A DNA stretch of 64,000 nt. Origin: Neofusicoccum parvum. Lineage: Eukaryota; Ascomycota; Dothideomycetes; Botryosphaeriales; Botryosphaeriaceae. Each line of letters starts with the position of its first letter. The stretch's first letter is position 1. Shown here one piece after another: positions 49,189 to 63,484 of this stretch. Location of the stretch: NCBI GenBank assembly GCA_020912385.1, contig CP087221.1:248001-312000 (forward strand), read 5' to 3'. A program made the translations under genes and the position numbers. Below the pieces are notes generated by a model that worked only from the letters and a program-made list of their open reading frames with translations, did not search any database and was not told the origin of the DNA.

Positions 49189-52059
49189 ATGAGTTCGAAT
49201 GAGCCGCTGCTCGCGCTGAAGCAGACCAACGGTGCGTATGGCCCAGCAGGTGCTCGGCTCGGCGCGCGCTCCCGCCCAGGCCCCAGGCCCCAGGCCGCCG
49301 CCCGCATGCCCCGCCGCCGCCCTCATGCATGATCGTGTCTGACAGCGCATGCAGTTAGCAGGCCTCAGATCCAGCACAGCGCCTCGCAGCAGAGCATCTC
49401 CGCCTCCGAAGACTACTACACCGTCTCCGAGATCTCCAGCGACTCTGGCGATGACCGCTCGCAAAGAACCATCGTCCGCCACAGCACCCCGCCCGAGCTC
49501 TACCGCACCCCGCTGCAGAGCCATGAGCACATAGCCCACGCCCACCACCTGTCCATCGTGCCCGAGGCCCGCCAGTCGCAGGAGGCGAACACCGCCGTGC
49601 CCCGCTCCGTCAACTTCGACGAGCGGAGCCTGCCCCCGCGCTCAATGGCGTCATCTTCGCGCGGCCCGCCCGACCCGCGTCGCAAGAGCACCATGGACTC
49701 CGAGTCACTGTCCACCACGCCGGGCGTCGACGACACCCCCTACATTCGCTTTGCAATTGACCAGCTCACCCGCGACGAGGAGGTCCGCGGCTCGAGAAAA
49801 TACCCCGCGGGCGCCCGCGCCAGCAACACGGAAGATTACCCGGTGCAACGCATCATTTCGCACGAGGGCATGGGCTATGTGCCGCAGAATCCCACTCTCG
49901 AGACGACGCCCGAGAGAAACCCTGCGCGACCTGCGCCGGTGGAACCGCTGAACGGTGAGTCCAGGTGCCATTGGAACGAGACAGGCGCATGCTGATCCGA
50001 CGCAGTGCAACAACGAGACATTTTCGTTCCGTATCATCCGCAGATCAAATCAGTGCAATTTCCTCCTCTTACTTTCCGCCCATCGATTTTGCGGCCGTTG
50101 TGGCTGGGCGTCTTCGTTTTCCTCCTCTTCCTTATGATCACCGGCATGATTGTTAGTGCCGTATGGTCTGACACGTACTCCGGTCTCCTCGACTACGGAA
50201 GTCTAGGAGACGGGAGGTATTTCCTCTTTCAATACCTGCCGACCATTTTTGGCATGATCATTCTGGTGTGGTTGCACCAGATTGCTGCTGCACTGCAGAG
50301 AATCTCGCCATTCATGGCCCTGGCTTCGGATGCATCGAAATCCCGATCTGAGGGAGTCTTCCTCGACTTGTATCCCACTCAGTTTCTCTATCCGACTGTT
50401 CAGCACTTCCGCGCCGGCCAGCCTTTTATCGGTGGTTTCTTCATCATTGCGTGGATTTTTCTCTTCACGATACCCCTGCTTGGTTCCGCATACAACGTCC
50501 GATTTTTCCCCAGTTTGGACAACGGCACTTGGCGGTGGATGGCAGTCCAGGGCGTCATCTGGACCGTCATTGTGCTTTATTTCATTCTCGTTGCCGGCAT
50601 CATCCTTGTCGTTGTGCAGCTTCGACAGCCTACGGGGCTGAAGTGGGACCCCCGTTCTATTGCCGACTTCACCGCGCTCCTCGAAAGATCCAATGTCATC
50701 AGCGACTACAACGATACGGAGACTCTGGAGGCACCTGAAGACTTCCGAGAGAGGCTTGCTGCTCGTACCGATCATCTTGGCTACTGGCACACCTCGAGGC
50801 GTCCTAATGACATCTTCTATGGCATTGGCGAGCCAGGTGGAGGAACGCGGAGGTACACGGTAGAGCATGGCAGAATCAGGGAGAAGCAAGACTTTGCGCC
50901 TGAAGGGGGAGACTTGGAAGCGGGTAGGCCTGGGGACATCCGCATGGACATCCGTGCGGAGGCAGTTCGAAGACGTTACCTCCCATGGTTTCTGACCGAC
51001 TCCTACGTGGTGGCTTGGGTCATCATCGCCGTTGTCCTTTACGTGGCTTTCCTCATCGTCAGCTTTGTCAACGACGCGGTGATTGTTGGATTCAAGCCCC
51101 GAGTGCCTGTCTTGGCCAATGGTGCCGGCTTCTCAAGCTCCAACTTCCTCTACTCCTTCCTCCCTGTCCTACTCACTGTGTTTCTCTACCTCTTTTTCCA
51201 GACGTTCGACTTTGCGCTTCGCCGTCTTGCGCCTTTCGAAGCTCTGAGCACGCCAGGCGGTGCTTCCGCCGAGACATCCATCCTCCTCGACTATCCCGCC
51301 CGCCTGCCCATCTCCGCGACGCTCGTAGCCGCCGCCAACCACCATTGGCGCGTCGCGCTCTTCACGTTCGTCTCCTTCATGACTGCCTTCACGCTGCCGG
51401 TCCTCGCCTCCGGCCTCTTCTTCACGCAATACTACCCCTCTAACGGCGAAATCCGCGTCGCCGCGCACCCAGCAGCCTACTACGCGCTCTGTGTCTTCCT
51501 AGCGCTGTACGTTCTGACCATCTGCACACTCGCGACGGGCCGCAGCGACATGGCCCTCCCCCACGAGTCACGCACGCTCGCGGAAACAATATCGTGGCTC
51601 TACCAGAGCCGCATCCTCACCGACCGCGCCTTCAGCCGGCCGGCCACCAAGGCCGAGCTCGTCGCCCGCCTCATGGGCCCCGTCTACCTCGACCAAGGCT
51701 TCGGCCGCTCCCTGCGCTCCCTCGTCCTCCCCGGCGGCGGCGGCTCGAAGGCCAACCTCCGCGCCGCGGCCGCGAAGCAGCAGAAGGAGCAGGACGAGGT
51801 GGCCGCCAGCTTTGCCATGCCCGGCCCCGGCAGCACCGGGTCGCGCCGCGACCCCCGCGGCCAGTACTTCCCCGGCGAGATGCAGCAGTCCGGCCAGCAG
51901 GGCGACGTCCGCGCCATGGCCCAGGAGAAGCGCCGCAGCCTCCTCGACCCGGGCAGCATCAAGTACGGCTTCGGCGTGCACTGGGGACGCGATGGCAGGG
52001 AGCATCTGGGCGTCGATCGCGTGCAGAGGGGGGAGGGGAGGATGATGCATTTTGATTGA
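49189..52059 (+). CDS. DUF3433 family multi-pass membrane protein
   Basis: The product has 898 residues from exons 49189-49231, 49355-49954 and 50006-52059. A Ser-rich, disordered N-terminus (about 1-225) precedes two similar membrane blocks: residues about 235-420 (starting PLTFRPSILRPLWLGVFVFL) and about 540-740, each with several hydrophobic helices and an IADFTALL- or SILLDYPARLP-type loop. This duplicated block is the DUF3433 arrangement of large fungal membrane proteins of unknown role. The C-terminus is basic and Gly/Gln-rich and ends in a short conserved-looking GFGVHWGRDGREHLGVDR segment. The first exon encodes only 14 codons; the acceptor at 49355 was picked because it keeps the frame. 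Location is probably plasma membrane or an internal membrane; function is unknown. Confidence 0.88.
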
Positions 52060-53085
52060 TCTTCTTTTCCCCGTTCTCGTCTTCCTTCCTCCGCATCTAA
52101 AGCTTTTGCTGTTCTTTTCAAATCTTGTCTTCTCTTTTTTTTTTTTTTTGCCCGTCGAGAGAGATTGCGCGCGCGCAGCATATACCCTTTGCTCAGTCAG
52201 GTCAACCCGCATACTTCTGCCTTGAACCTGTTTTCCTTCGAGGCTTGCGCAGGTGCATTGCGCGTTAGAGATGTTCTTTTCTCCGGTTCACATTATCTCC
52301 TCAAAAAGCCCGTTATAAACTTTTTTTCTTCTTCTTCTTTCTCATCTCCTTGGTTGGGTTTTCCTTTTTCTCTAGACATGATCGGAACGAACGTCAAACG
52401 GTTGATGGAATGATGGAGCTTGTTGCACATACGAATTGATGGATGGATGAGATGGTTGCTCAGATGTTTTCTGCTGTTGATAGGAAAGGAAGAGAGGACT
52501 CAGCATGCCATGAAAGACGCGCACAACGAAGAGATGAATGGAGGGATGTAATAATCACTAGCATCGGGAGTTTATTCTTAATAGCGCTCGGGCTCTCGCG
52601 AGCTGAGTGTGGATCGGAATGTATCTATGGACGAACGGATTTGGCGGTCGTATAAATGAGCAGGTGAATGGATGAGGAAGCCAATGAACCTAAATACACA
52701 ACAAATCAAGACTTGCAGCAAGGTCATTTCAAACATTGTCTCAATGAATTTTTTTGAGCGAATATGTCTTTCGAAATTCGCTACTTAGCTGAAGGTCATC
52801 TGCAACCATGATCAGTTCATGGTAAAACCTATCTACTCGCTGGAAGATAAGCCTGAACTTTTTCCCACCACCTTTTTGATACGCCATGAGTTTGGACCGG
52901 GAGGTCAATCAGAAAGCCGCCGGCCCAGATGTCCACCAAGTAGTCCCGAAGGGGCCGCTGGTGGTGTATATAAAGAACCTGTTTCACCACCAACAGCCCT
53001 AGGTATCCTCCATCCAAGCCAGAGGAAACCCAGGAAGCAAGCTGCATAGGCACCTCCGCATCCGATAAAGAAGTGCTGCAAGCGC
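52060..53085. other. Intergenic region (converging 3' ends) with T-rich tracts
   Basis: About 1 kb between convergent genes, with a run of 15 T at 52135-52149 and CTT/T-rich stretches near 52320-52345. No gene or RNA gene is seen. Confidence 0.6.
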
Positions 53086-55123
<2,038 letters not shown>

Positions 55124-57969
55124 GATGTCTGTGGTGCGCAATTAGCGTCAGTGGCGAGAGCTTATGCTGCGCGAGCCAGCTGGGCGGTCGAGGAAGAACT
55201 CGAAGCCGAATGCAAGTGGGACGAGCGAGGTAGAGGGGAGGTCGAGTCGGCGATCTGGTGAGGTGACGTGCAGGTGCGCAGCCAAGGCGATGTCGGGCAA
55301 GACTGAAGAAAGACTTACTCAATGCGCTGGATATCTTGCCAGCAATTTCCAAGCAGACGTAGCCAGACACCAGTGCGAGGCGGCTTGGCAAAAGCGTGGA
55401 GGCAGTTGATGTGGGGAAAAGGGAAGAGGCGGGGTGGCAGAAGATGAGATGGGGCTTTATGTGTGGGCGAAGCGAGGCCACAACATCGGTCTGAGGAAGG
55501 CACGGGGGCAGCTGCGCAGGTGCCCGGCATGGAAGGGCGGTTTACGGACGCCAACAGAAGGCGCCGAAACCGCGCCTGTGGCTTGCGCTTCTGCTCCCTA
55601 ACGCCCTATGGCAGCGCCCCCTTTCATTTGATCGCAGACACAGCGACATACAAGTTGCCTCTGATGCCAACTTCCCAGGCCATCGCGACGGGCAGGACGC
55701 AGAGCCGGTGCCGTCTTGGTTTGGCTTCGCGAGGAATGGCTAGCCGCAGCGCGATTCTCGGTTGGACCAAAACGTTGCGGCCATTTTAACACGACAGAGA
55801 GGTGAAGCAAAGTCGCACTCCCAAGAAGATCTGGTCCGATCATGGCCATGAGAATGCACCTATGGGGAAATGCCGCGTTCGGTCGTCCAAGGGGGACACA
55901 CTCTTCATGGCCTTCTGGCCTGGAAGTACAAACGGAACATCCAAGACAACGGGAGTTGTACCGCCAGCAGTGGTGGTCGGCTCCACGCAGACGCTCCTCC
56001 AAACAGTTTTAGGGCAGACTGAGCCATGGCTAGGTATTACTGACAGATTTCTTTGGTCATTGAGATGAACCTCCTACAGAAGACTCTCTGTGTACATTAG
56101 TAGCCCCCCTCGTATACGGTACTCAACTCATCTGGATGCGAAAGTCCTTCGCGTTCAGCCTTCGGCATTCGGAGCCCTATGGACGATACCCCAATCTGCA
56201 CCAGTACAGCCCGTTAGAATACCTAAGCTCGGGATATCTTCAATAGAGTGCTCGACGGAGACACTGTGGCAGCCGCCAAACGACCATAACTTTTGCGATA
56301 ATACGCAACCTTACGGTAGGTCCCGCTAATGTCCACCGGTTAAGCTGAATCGCAATCAGGGACAAGGCTGTTATTGCGCTTGGGAGTGTTTCCCTGGAGC
56401 TTGCAACATGCAGGCGTTCGTGGCCGTGGGTCTGTTGAGAGTGTGCAGCAAGTGCAGTGTTTCTGTGGTAAGGTGAACCTCATGATACTTCGTCTTCCAG
56501 GTTTAATGTACGCTGGCAGATAGACACCCGTAAGACCTTCCCGCTCGTACCGCGGTGTCATTAATGCCACGCGTAATCCGCCAAAAACCCCAACACCTTC
56601 ACCAGAGGACGTGTGCGAACGTGAAACGGTTCCCTAATGCCTGGCAGGGCGCAAAACCGCTTCTCCAGCTTCTACAAACCGGAATAAGATAGAATGAAGG
56701 AGATTGACAGAAGGAGATGGACGGCTGATACGATAGACTCGATGTTCTCAGAAGTATGGCTGAGGCGCCATTCAAACCGTGGTTCCGACGCGATTCGACG
56801 ACATGCTCGAAGCCAAGGAAAGATTCCTGCTGTCTGTGATGAAGCACATTGAATGGAGAATGAAAATGCATTTAATAATAAAAATATAACCGCACAATGA
56901 CCGATGTTGCAAAGAAAGTGTTGCCTATGGACGCGACTCGTCTATTGGCAAAACAGAGTTGGAAGATGTGCACAGAGCATCGAAAAAGACTTATGTAATG
57001 AAAGAGTTAGAAAGAACCATAAACAAAATAACAATAGGAAACAAATTGAGATTTTAATAGCCAAGGTCGGAGGAAGTGGTCAGGAGTACGCGAGAATTGC
57101 AAAGAAGACTACTGCAGGACAGTTGATGAGATAAATGAAAGCAACATCATGGTATGAGTAGTGACGAACCTCTGCTGGCAAGGAATAGTCGGTTGGGGAA
57201 GAAAACGGCTCGGGTGCCTCCAAATTGAGCTAGGATCGCGGATGTTATTGTTAGAGTGGCAGTAGTGTGTACGAATGGACCGGAGACGCTAAGTAGTATG
57301 CCGAACGCATCCTCCCGCTAAGCGAGCACTCCTGCCTTGTTCTGTGCCCAATCCTGTAACCGCCCTGTTTGTGTATGTGACCAAGGGCCTTCAAGGCTCC
57401 TACTGATGCGACGACTTCGGAGCGATTTTGTGATCTGCCAAAACACTGCAGCAAGAGCGTGCACCACACTATACGGTCGCGATACAACGTGTCAAAGCAA
57501 TTGCTCTAACTCCTTCGCATCGTCAGTTATGCAGCATAGGAACTTTTCCTGGGGATTCGCTTTGGGTAAAGTTCTAAGGACGCTAGAGATAGGCGGGCGC
57601 TAAGACACTATGTGAGTGTGCATCCCCGTTCTTCCGACGGCTTTTCGCTCGCTATGACAGGATGCTAGACAGCGGAAGATAGATCGTTGATGAAGTCGAG
57701 AAAAAGTTTCTCGCGAATGCAGCCAAGGTCTTGGGGCCAGCGGGCTCGGGGAGTGGAGGCTAAGGGCGGGGACTCCACGATCTGCGCTACGTCATCGCTC
57801 AGCCGCCTTTCATTTGCCGGAAGCCAAACGCGTCTGGCGCCGCCAGCCCTCACGCGGACAATGCCACACCCACCGACGCGCAGAGACCCTGTTCGACAGC
57901 AGGTTTCTGCCCTGCCGCCATGCGCGCGCTCTCTCTCTCCACCTCCCTCGACCCTCTACCGCCGCCGCC
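55124..57969. other. Long divergent intergenic region between the DEAD-box helicase and TOK1 genes
   Basis: About 2.8 kb with two promoters. On the minus strand a GTAAGT at about 55315 followed by an acceptor-like CACAG just before the helicase ATG suggests a 5' UTR intron. The middle (55800-57600) is less GC-rich and contains only short, domain-free open frames. No RNA gene is recognised. Confidence 0.5.
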
Positions 57970-60178
57970 ATGAACGACCCCGGCATCGACGAGCCCATCA
58001 GCAATGCGACCCAGGACCTGGAGCAAACTCCGTACAACAGCGTGCAGAAGGAAGAGGAAGAGGAGGAGCAAGACTTCCTCGATCCAAGGTCTGACCTCAC
58101 CGCTTTAGCGAGCCTTCACGTCTGACAATTGTCGCAGCCGCTGGTGGTTTGCATCCACTGCATGCCCGCTCATCGCTGGAACATTTGGGCCTCTCGCCAA
58201 CGCCTTCTCTATCTGTGCTCTGGTAGTGAAATGGAGGGTCGAAATACCACCGGGGATGGATGAGACCGCTGGCACACCTGTGGAGGATCCTGCATGGTAC
58301 GGACCACCACGAAACCTGTCGCGGGCGGCCTGACTGACCGCGCTCACTAGGCTGATTGCCGTGAACTCCATTTCCTTGGTCTGTGCCCTTACCGCGAACT
58401 TTGCCCTGCTCCTGAACATGGCTCGCCGCTTGCCCTTCAACATCGCCCAACCCATAACTATCGGTGGCTTCTTTCTTGCATCCGTCTTGCTCATAGCCCT
58501 CGCTGCTGTGGCATCGTCTTCGCTATTCCGGATCCAGCCTGCCGATGCCCATGCCCTTTCGCAGGCTTACTATTACGGAATAATCGCTGCTGCTCTGTAT
58601 GCCATCATTTCGATGCTCATGGTGCTGACCGTTTACGGTGCATGGAATGGACACTACCGAAAGGAGTTCAGGCTCACCATCAGCCAACGCACGCTGATGC
58701 TGCAGACCATCAGCTTCACAGTGTATTTGCTGTTGGGTGGTCTCGTGTTTAGCTATGTTGAGGACTGGGATTTCTTGGACGGTGTCTATTGGGCTGATTA
58801 CACTCTGCTCACCGTTGGACTCGGTTCCGACTTCCCACCCAAGACGCATCTCGGCCGTGGCTTGCTCTTCCCCTTCGCCATCGGCGGCATTCTGATGGTT
58901 GGTTTGGTTGTCGGGTCGATCAGGTCTCTGGTCCTCGAAAGAGGGAAGGCTAAAATGGAGGCACGAATGACTGAGGTCAAACGGGAGAAAGTCGTGAAAA
59001 GGATGGGCCCAAACAAGCGCACCATCAGAGTCGGCATGTTCCAAAAGATTTCGTTCTCTCAGGAAGGACTATCGGAGATCGAAAGGCGCGAACAAGAGTT
59101 CCACATCATGCGTCATATCCAAAAATCCGCGGAACGAAGACGAAGATACATGGCACTTCTTATGTCCGTCATCGCAACTTGCATTCTATGGTTTATAGGC
59201 GCTCTGGTTTTCCGAGCATCTGAAGGTTCCCATCAAGGCTGGACATATTTTCAGGCGCTTTATTTTTCCTACACTTCTCTCCTCACCATTGGATACGGCG
59301 ATTACTACCCAAAAAGCAACTCTGGGAAACCATTCTTCGTGGTCTGGTCGATTATCGCTGTTCCAACGCTGACCATCCTAATTTCGAATATGGGGGACAC
59401 CGTGGTAAAGAGCTTCAGCGAACTGACCATATGGCTAGGAAGCTTGACAGTTCTGCCTCAAGAGAGTGGGTTTAGAGCCACACTGAAGTCCAATATTGCC
59501 AAGCTTCGCCACAATCCGCTATTTCAACGGGACAGTAATCTTCCCGACTTCCAGGAGCCGCCGGGATTCCTGCGACGCGGAAAGAAAGGTCACCAAGATC
59601 AAGTCTCTGCAGATATGCAGAGCCGAATCGAATCAGCAGCCATAAATCGACTCATGAACCATTTAGCGGAGGAGGAGCTTGCTGAAGCGGAAGAGGCAGG
59701 CCAGCATGGGGACCCACTTGTTCGCGACATCCACTTCTACCATTATGTTCTCGCGACCGAGATGCGAAAGGTGATGAGAGACGTCAACGCATCACCGCCC
59801 AAGCAGTACTCGTACCAGGAATGGGCGTACTACCTCAGACTTGTCGGTCAAGATGAGGCCAATCCAAGCGGGCACCGAAAACCGCTCAGCAAACCAAAAC
59901 GCGGCGAAAAACAAGAACCTGATATCGGCGCGGGCGCAGGGACAATGAAGTTCGACGGCGAGCAGGCGTATGCCTGGAGTTGGCTCGGTACGCGTAGCCC
60001 GCTGATGGGATCTAAGTCGGAGGCGGAGTGGATCTTGGAGAGACTGTCGAAGGTGCTCGAGCATGAGTTGCGAAGGTTGAAGTCCCCGAACTCGAAGGAG
60101 AAAATGGAACCGCCACCCATCTCGATGGCTGATCTGAGGAAGAGAAACACAAGCAGAAGTGCCTCAAAGTCCGAATGA
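57970..60178 (+). CDS. TOK1: TOK1-type two-pore outward-rectifying potassium channel
   Basis: The 701-residue product is a fungal plasma-membrane K+ channel with eight membrane segments and two pore loops in one subunit. Exons are 57970-58088, 58138-58296 and 58351-60178. The acidic N-terminus (with EEEEEEQ) is followed by six membrane segments (about 45-280). Pore 1 has the filter TVGLG (247-251) and pore 2 TIGYG (405-409), separated by a charged cytoplasmic linker (RGKAKMEARMTEVKREKVVK) and a membrane segment (about 360-381). A long cytosolic C-terminus of about 240 residues follows. Both intron joins are phase 2 and complete Ser and Trp codons (DPR|S and PAW|L regions). In yeast, Tok1 passes outward K+ current on depolarisation; the GLG/GYG filter pair is typical of the family. 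Confidence 0.95.
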
Positions 60179-60708
60179 CCGCGGTCGAAGTTGGCTCAGC
60201 ACTTATCGAGAACTTCTCTGTAAGCGGTCTGTATATTCTCGCCAACTGTCATGGTCAAAGTTGCCTTTCATCACGGAAAAGTCTCTGCTTCGCCATTTCA
60301 GCTATTACATCATTCATGAAATTCTAAGAACATATTTCTAGTACATAGTTTTCAATAATTCCATCTTTCCTTTTAATGGTACCCACGATTATTGCAAGGT
60401 TTTCTGGTTCATGGATGTAAGGCTTCGATGTTCTGCCACGTTGCAAGCGATGGAGGAAATGGAGAAAGAATCGATTTTAAGATACGAGAACTTACAGGCT
60501 CCTATAAGATGGTATCAGGTGGATCTGGCAAGCGATGGAGGGTTCGAGTGCGCGCACGGGTCGATTCCTAGACGCGTTTGCCGTCACCGCAGCACATCTG
60601 TATCTGGACCCTTCCCTCGATCACTTCTTCGACCAGCACCGACACACCCACCCTGCTCTTCAAGACCGCTGCTTCTCGCATCGCCTCTTTGCCGCCAGTC
60701 GTTCCGCA
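60179..60708. other. Intergenic region between TOK1 and the single-pass membrane protein gene
   Basis: About 530 bp, AT-rich in its first half. An ATG at 60535 is in frame with the next gene and would extend it by 58 residues, but the added sequence has no conserved look and the later ATG is preferred. Confidence 0.5.
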
Positions 60709-61725
60709 ATGTCGAAGCCAGGCATCTCAACCCCGAACCCATACCTACCAAGCTACTTCGACCCCGAGGCGTACAGCACAGTTCAGCCGGGCACGCACCC
60801 CGATGCCTTCAACCGACTCCACAACGAGCCGAAGCGCGAAGAAGACAAAGACTCCAATCTTGCCCTACCACGCTATGGCATCTTCCTGCTCGTCTTCGTC
60901 CCTGTGATGATCTTCTGCCTGGCCGTCACAATCTACTACCTCAACCGCAACCGCCGCAACGGCATGAAGCGCGCCACCTCGCCCATCGAGCTCGAATCGC
61001 AGCAGGCCGGCCGCCGCTACCCGACGCCGACGCCCTCTCTGCCCGAGCTCTACTGGCCCAACGCCTTCGACCACAGCAGCTCGCCCACCACAGCCTCGGA
61101 CGCAGGCGACAGCCGCCACCACCGCGGCCGGCCCCAACGCTCCCCCCAGCCGCCCCGGCGGCCGCGCTCCCGCTCCTCGAACCTGGACAAGAGCCTGCCG
61201 GCGCTGCCGCGGGACCAAGCCGGCGAGGACGGCGACGAGTGGGAGACAGTCCGCGACAACGACACCTTCGCCGACGCCTTCGCGCAGCACCGCCGCGACC
61301 GCGACCGCGAGGCCGACCGCCGCCGCCGCAGCCAGCGCGGCGTCAACGACGCCTTCGCCGCCCACCGCCGCCGCCTGCAGGACCAGCTCGACTTCGCCGA
61401 CACCGACGTCATCGCCAGCTCCGACACCTACACCATGGGCCCGCCCTCTTCTTCCGCCGCCTTCGGCTACCTTTCCCAGCCGCCACCGCCGCCGCCGCGG
61501 AGGAACCCCAACCGCGAGAGCAGGAACGACGACGGCTACGTGCCGGCGCGGGACCTGCTGGGCGGCGCGAGGAGGTTCGTGGCGGAGCCGCCGCCGGCGG
61601 CGCCGCCCAGCTCGAGCGGCTTGTTTCCGAGCAGCCTGGACGAGATGAGCATGTGGCCCGAGACGGAGCTGACGGACGATCCGTACAAGGAGGCTGTGGC
61701 GAGGAATAGGCGGGAGGGGCGCTGA
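60709..61725 (+). CDS. Single-pass membrane protein of unknown function with disordered tail
   Basis: I do not recognise a family. The single-exon frame from 60709 gives 338 residues. Residues about 1-50 are soluble (PGISTPNPYLPSYFDPEAYS), residues about 55-77 form one membrane helix (YGIFLLVFVPVMIFCLAVTIYYL) followed by a basic stop-transfer stretch (NRNRRNGMKR), and the remainder is long, charged and disordered, rich in Arg, Asp and Pro. It has two related segments (DTFADAFAQHRRDRDR and GVNDAFAAHRRRLQDQ) and a poly-proline run. There is no cleavable signal peptide, so the N-terminus is probably outside or lumenal and the tail cytosolic. An earlier ATG at 60535 would add 58 residues. The composition-driven open frames on the other strand make this call less certain than most. 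Confidence 0.7.
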   Translation: MSKPGISTPNPYLPSYFDPEAYSTVQPGTHPDAFNRLHNEPKREEDKDSNLALPRYGIFLLVFVPVMIFCLAVTIYYLNRNRRNGMKRATSPIELESQQAGRRYPTPTPSLPELYWPNAFDHSSSPTTASDAGDSRHHRGRPQRSPQPPRRPRSRSSNLDKSLPALPRDQAGEDGDEWETVRDNDTFADAFAQHRRDRDREADRRRRSQRGVNDAFAAHRRRLQDQLDFADTDVIASSDTYTMGPPSSSAAFGYLSQPPPPPPRRNPNRESRNDDGYVPARDLLGGARRFVAEPPPAAPPSSSGLFPSSLDEMSMWPETELTDDPYKEAVARNRREGR

Positions 61726-62367
61726 AGGGGGAGGAGTGGTTCACTGGGGGGTTGGTGGTGGCTGGTTTCTTGGATGAGTGGTTTATTTCTCTGACGGCTT
61801 AGGGTTGGGGTACGAAGCTGCTGGGTGGGATGGTGAGCATGGGGTGGTCGGTTGGTTTTGAGGAGGCTGTGTCAGCAGAGCGGCCGGTTTGGCTTTTCGT
61901 CTCCGCGACATCACAGCTGAGGGAAGGTTTGGGAAGGTGGGGAGTCTAGGAAGTGATTTGACTTGGAGAGGGGGGTAGCAGCATTTCTGGCGGTCTGTTA
62001 TTCTTTGCGATGCGTTCAGGGATATCATGAGCACTGACGGATGCTCTCTCGAAAAGAACTTTGCGGATTAATGGTAATTGGAGATTGACTAGACAAAAAG
62101 CGGGTAGCTTCATGATTTAAAGTTGAGTTTATTGGTAGGGTAAGGGCATTTGTGAACAATTGATTGTAGCCGGAGCTAATCTATTAGTGCTCCGTGGAAT
62201 GCTAAATCTAGCTCATCGCTTCCATCGAAGCTAGCCACTTGTAGATCGCTTCGAAGCCGGAATGCTCGTCCTGCGTGCCCTGCACCTCTCGTTCGTTGAT
62301 CTTCGTTTTTTGCCTAGACGTTCTTCAAGGGCTTCTCGTTGTTTTCTTGAGAACTGTGAGGCGTTCT
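61726..62367. other. Intergenic region (converging 3' ends)
   Basis: About 640 bp between convergent genes. No gene, repeat or RNA is recognised. Confidence 0.6.
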
Positions 62368-63117
62368 TCACTCCGAAAGGCAAGCAACAATCCCGGCAAT
62401 GGCGGCGAGCGTGCCGTCCGGATTCTTCACGCGCACCGTCTTCAGGCCGAGCTCCTTCGCGGGATAGTCGTTGCCGCCCGGGAAGATGGCGTCGCCAATG
62501 AACATCATCTGCTCGAGCGGAATGCCGCTCGCGTCGCGCAGCTTCTTGAGGCCGTAGCCCTTGTCGACGCCCTTCTGGGTGATGTCGATGGAGGTGGCGC
62601 CGCCCATGTTGATGGACAGGTCGGGCAGGCGCGTGCGCAGGTCGGCCTGGATGACCTTGCGCTTGGCGAAGTCGGGGTCCCAAACCTCCTTCGCGGCGAC
62701 GGGCGCCTCCTGGCCGAGCGCGGAGAAGGTGATCTGGCTGCCGCGATCCTCGATGCGCTCGCCCCACGTCTGCTCGGGCTTGAAGCCGGTGGCGTCGAGC
62801 GAGGCCTCGAAGGCGCGGACGATGTTCTTGCGCTGTTCTTCGCTGAACAGCTCGGCGTAGACGGGCTTCCACTCGGCGCTCCTGTGCGTGTAGAGCTTGG
62901 TGCCGGTGGTCGGCATCAGCCACAGCTTCGACAGGTCGGCGCGCGCCGGGAGGCGGCTGGCGACCTGCTTCTGGAACTGGGCCCAGTCGCCGCCCGAGAT
63001 GACGGCGACGTGGGCAACGGCCAGCAGGTCGGCCAGCGCCTCGCCCATTGAGTCCTTCAATGGCTGCTTGCTCTCGGCGAGCGTGCCGTCGAGGTCGAAG
63101 GCGACGAGGGAAATCAT
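62368..63117 (-). CDS. HAD superfamily hydrolase, subfamily IIB (phosphatase-like)
   Basis: The intronless frame encodes 249 residues. The start MISLVAFDLDGTLAES holds HAD motif I with the nucleophile D8 and D10; motif II is in VAVISGGDW, and motif IV is FIGDAIFPGGND. A cap domain lies between (about 85-190), as in subfamily IIB phosphatases and eukaryotic phosphomannomutase. It lacks the sequence features of true phosphomannomutase, and the closest forms I recall are bacterial proteins annotated only as HAD-IIB hydrolases. Lack of introns in a 750-bp gene fits that picture, although YAE1 and the membrane protein gene at 60709 here are also intronless. The substrate is unknown, most likely a sugar phosphate by family. 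Start and stop are unambiguous. Confidence 0.88.
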   Translation of the reverse strand: MISLVAFDLDGTLAESKQPLKDSMGEALADLLAVAHVAVISGGDWAQFQKQVASRLPARADLSKLWLMPTTGTKLYTHRSAEWKPVYAELFSEEQRKNIVRAFEASLDATGFKPEQTWGERIEDRGSQITFSALGQEAPVAAKEVWDPDFAKRKVIQADLRTRLPDLSINMGGATSIDITQKGVDKGYGLKKLRDASGIPLEQMMFIGDAIFPGGNDYPAKELGLKTVRVKNPDGTLAAIAGIVACLSE

Positions 63118-63484
63118 TTTGTCAGCAGGAAGGCACGGCGAGAGGAGCTGGAGATGTGGAATACGTTGTACGTGGAAGAACCGCCCGAATGAGAAAAGGC
63201 GCGAGGGAGGGGCAGTGATGGGGAGCCGACGTTTCTCCGCAGCACCCCACCTTCCTCCTGTTTCCCAATCCGTGCAAGATGGGTCTGTTGCTCTGCTTCA
63301 CACGCTGGCCACGTGTTTACCATCGAGAATCCTTCGAGACGGAACCAACGACCAAAAACAATCCGATCCGGAAGCCTTGACAAAGCATTGCATTGAACTC
63401 TTCCCACACGTAATTTGACCTAAAGCTTTATGAACACCGCTGAAGCACCAAAACGCCCGTCCAAACGCAGAATCCCATCTACCA
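63118..63484. other. Intergenic region between the HAD hydrolase and amidotransferase-like genes
   Basis: About 370 bp in tandem (minus-strand) orientation, holding the HAD promoter and the 3' UTR of the next gene. Nothing else is seen. Confidence 0.5.

Noticed and set aside
60411..61709. A 432-codon frame overlapping the single-pass membrane protein gene
   Set aside because: It is a +1 shadow with Arg/Pro/His-rich low complexity; the other frame has a membrane helix and a sensible start.
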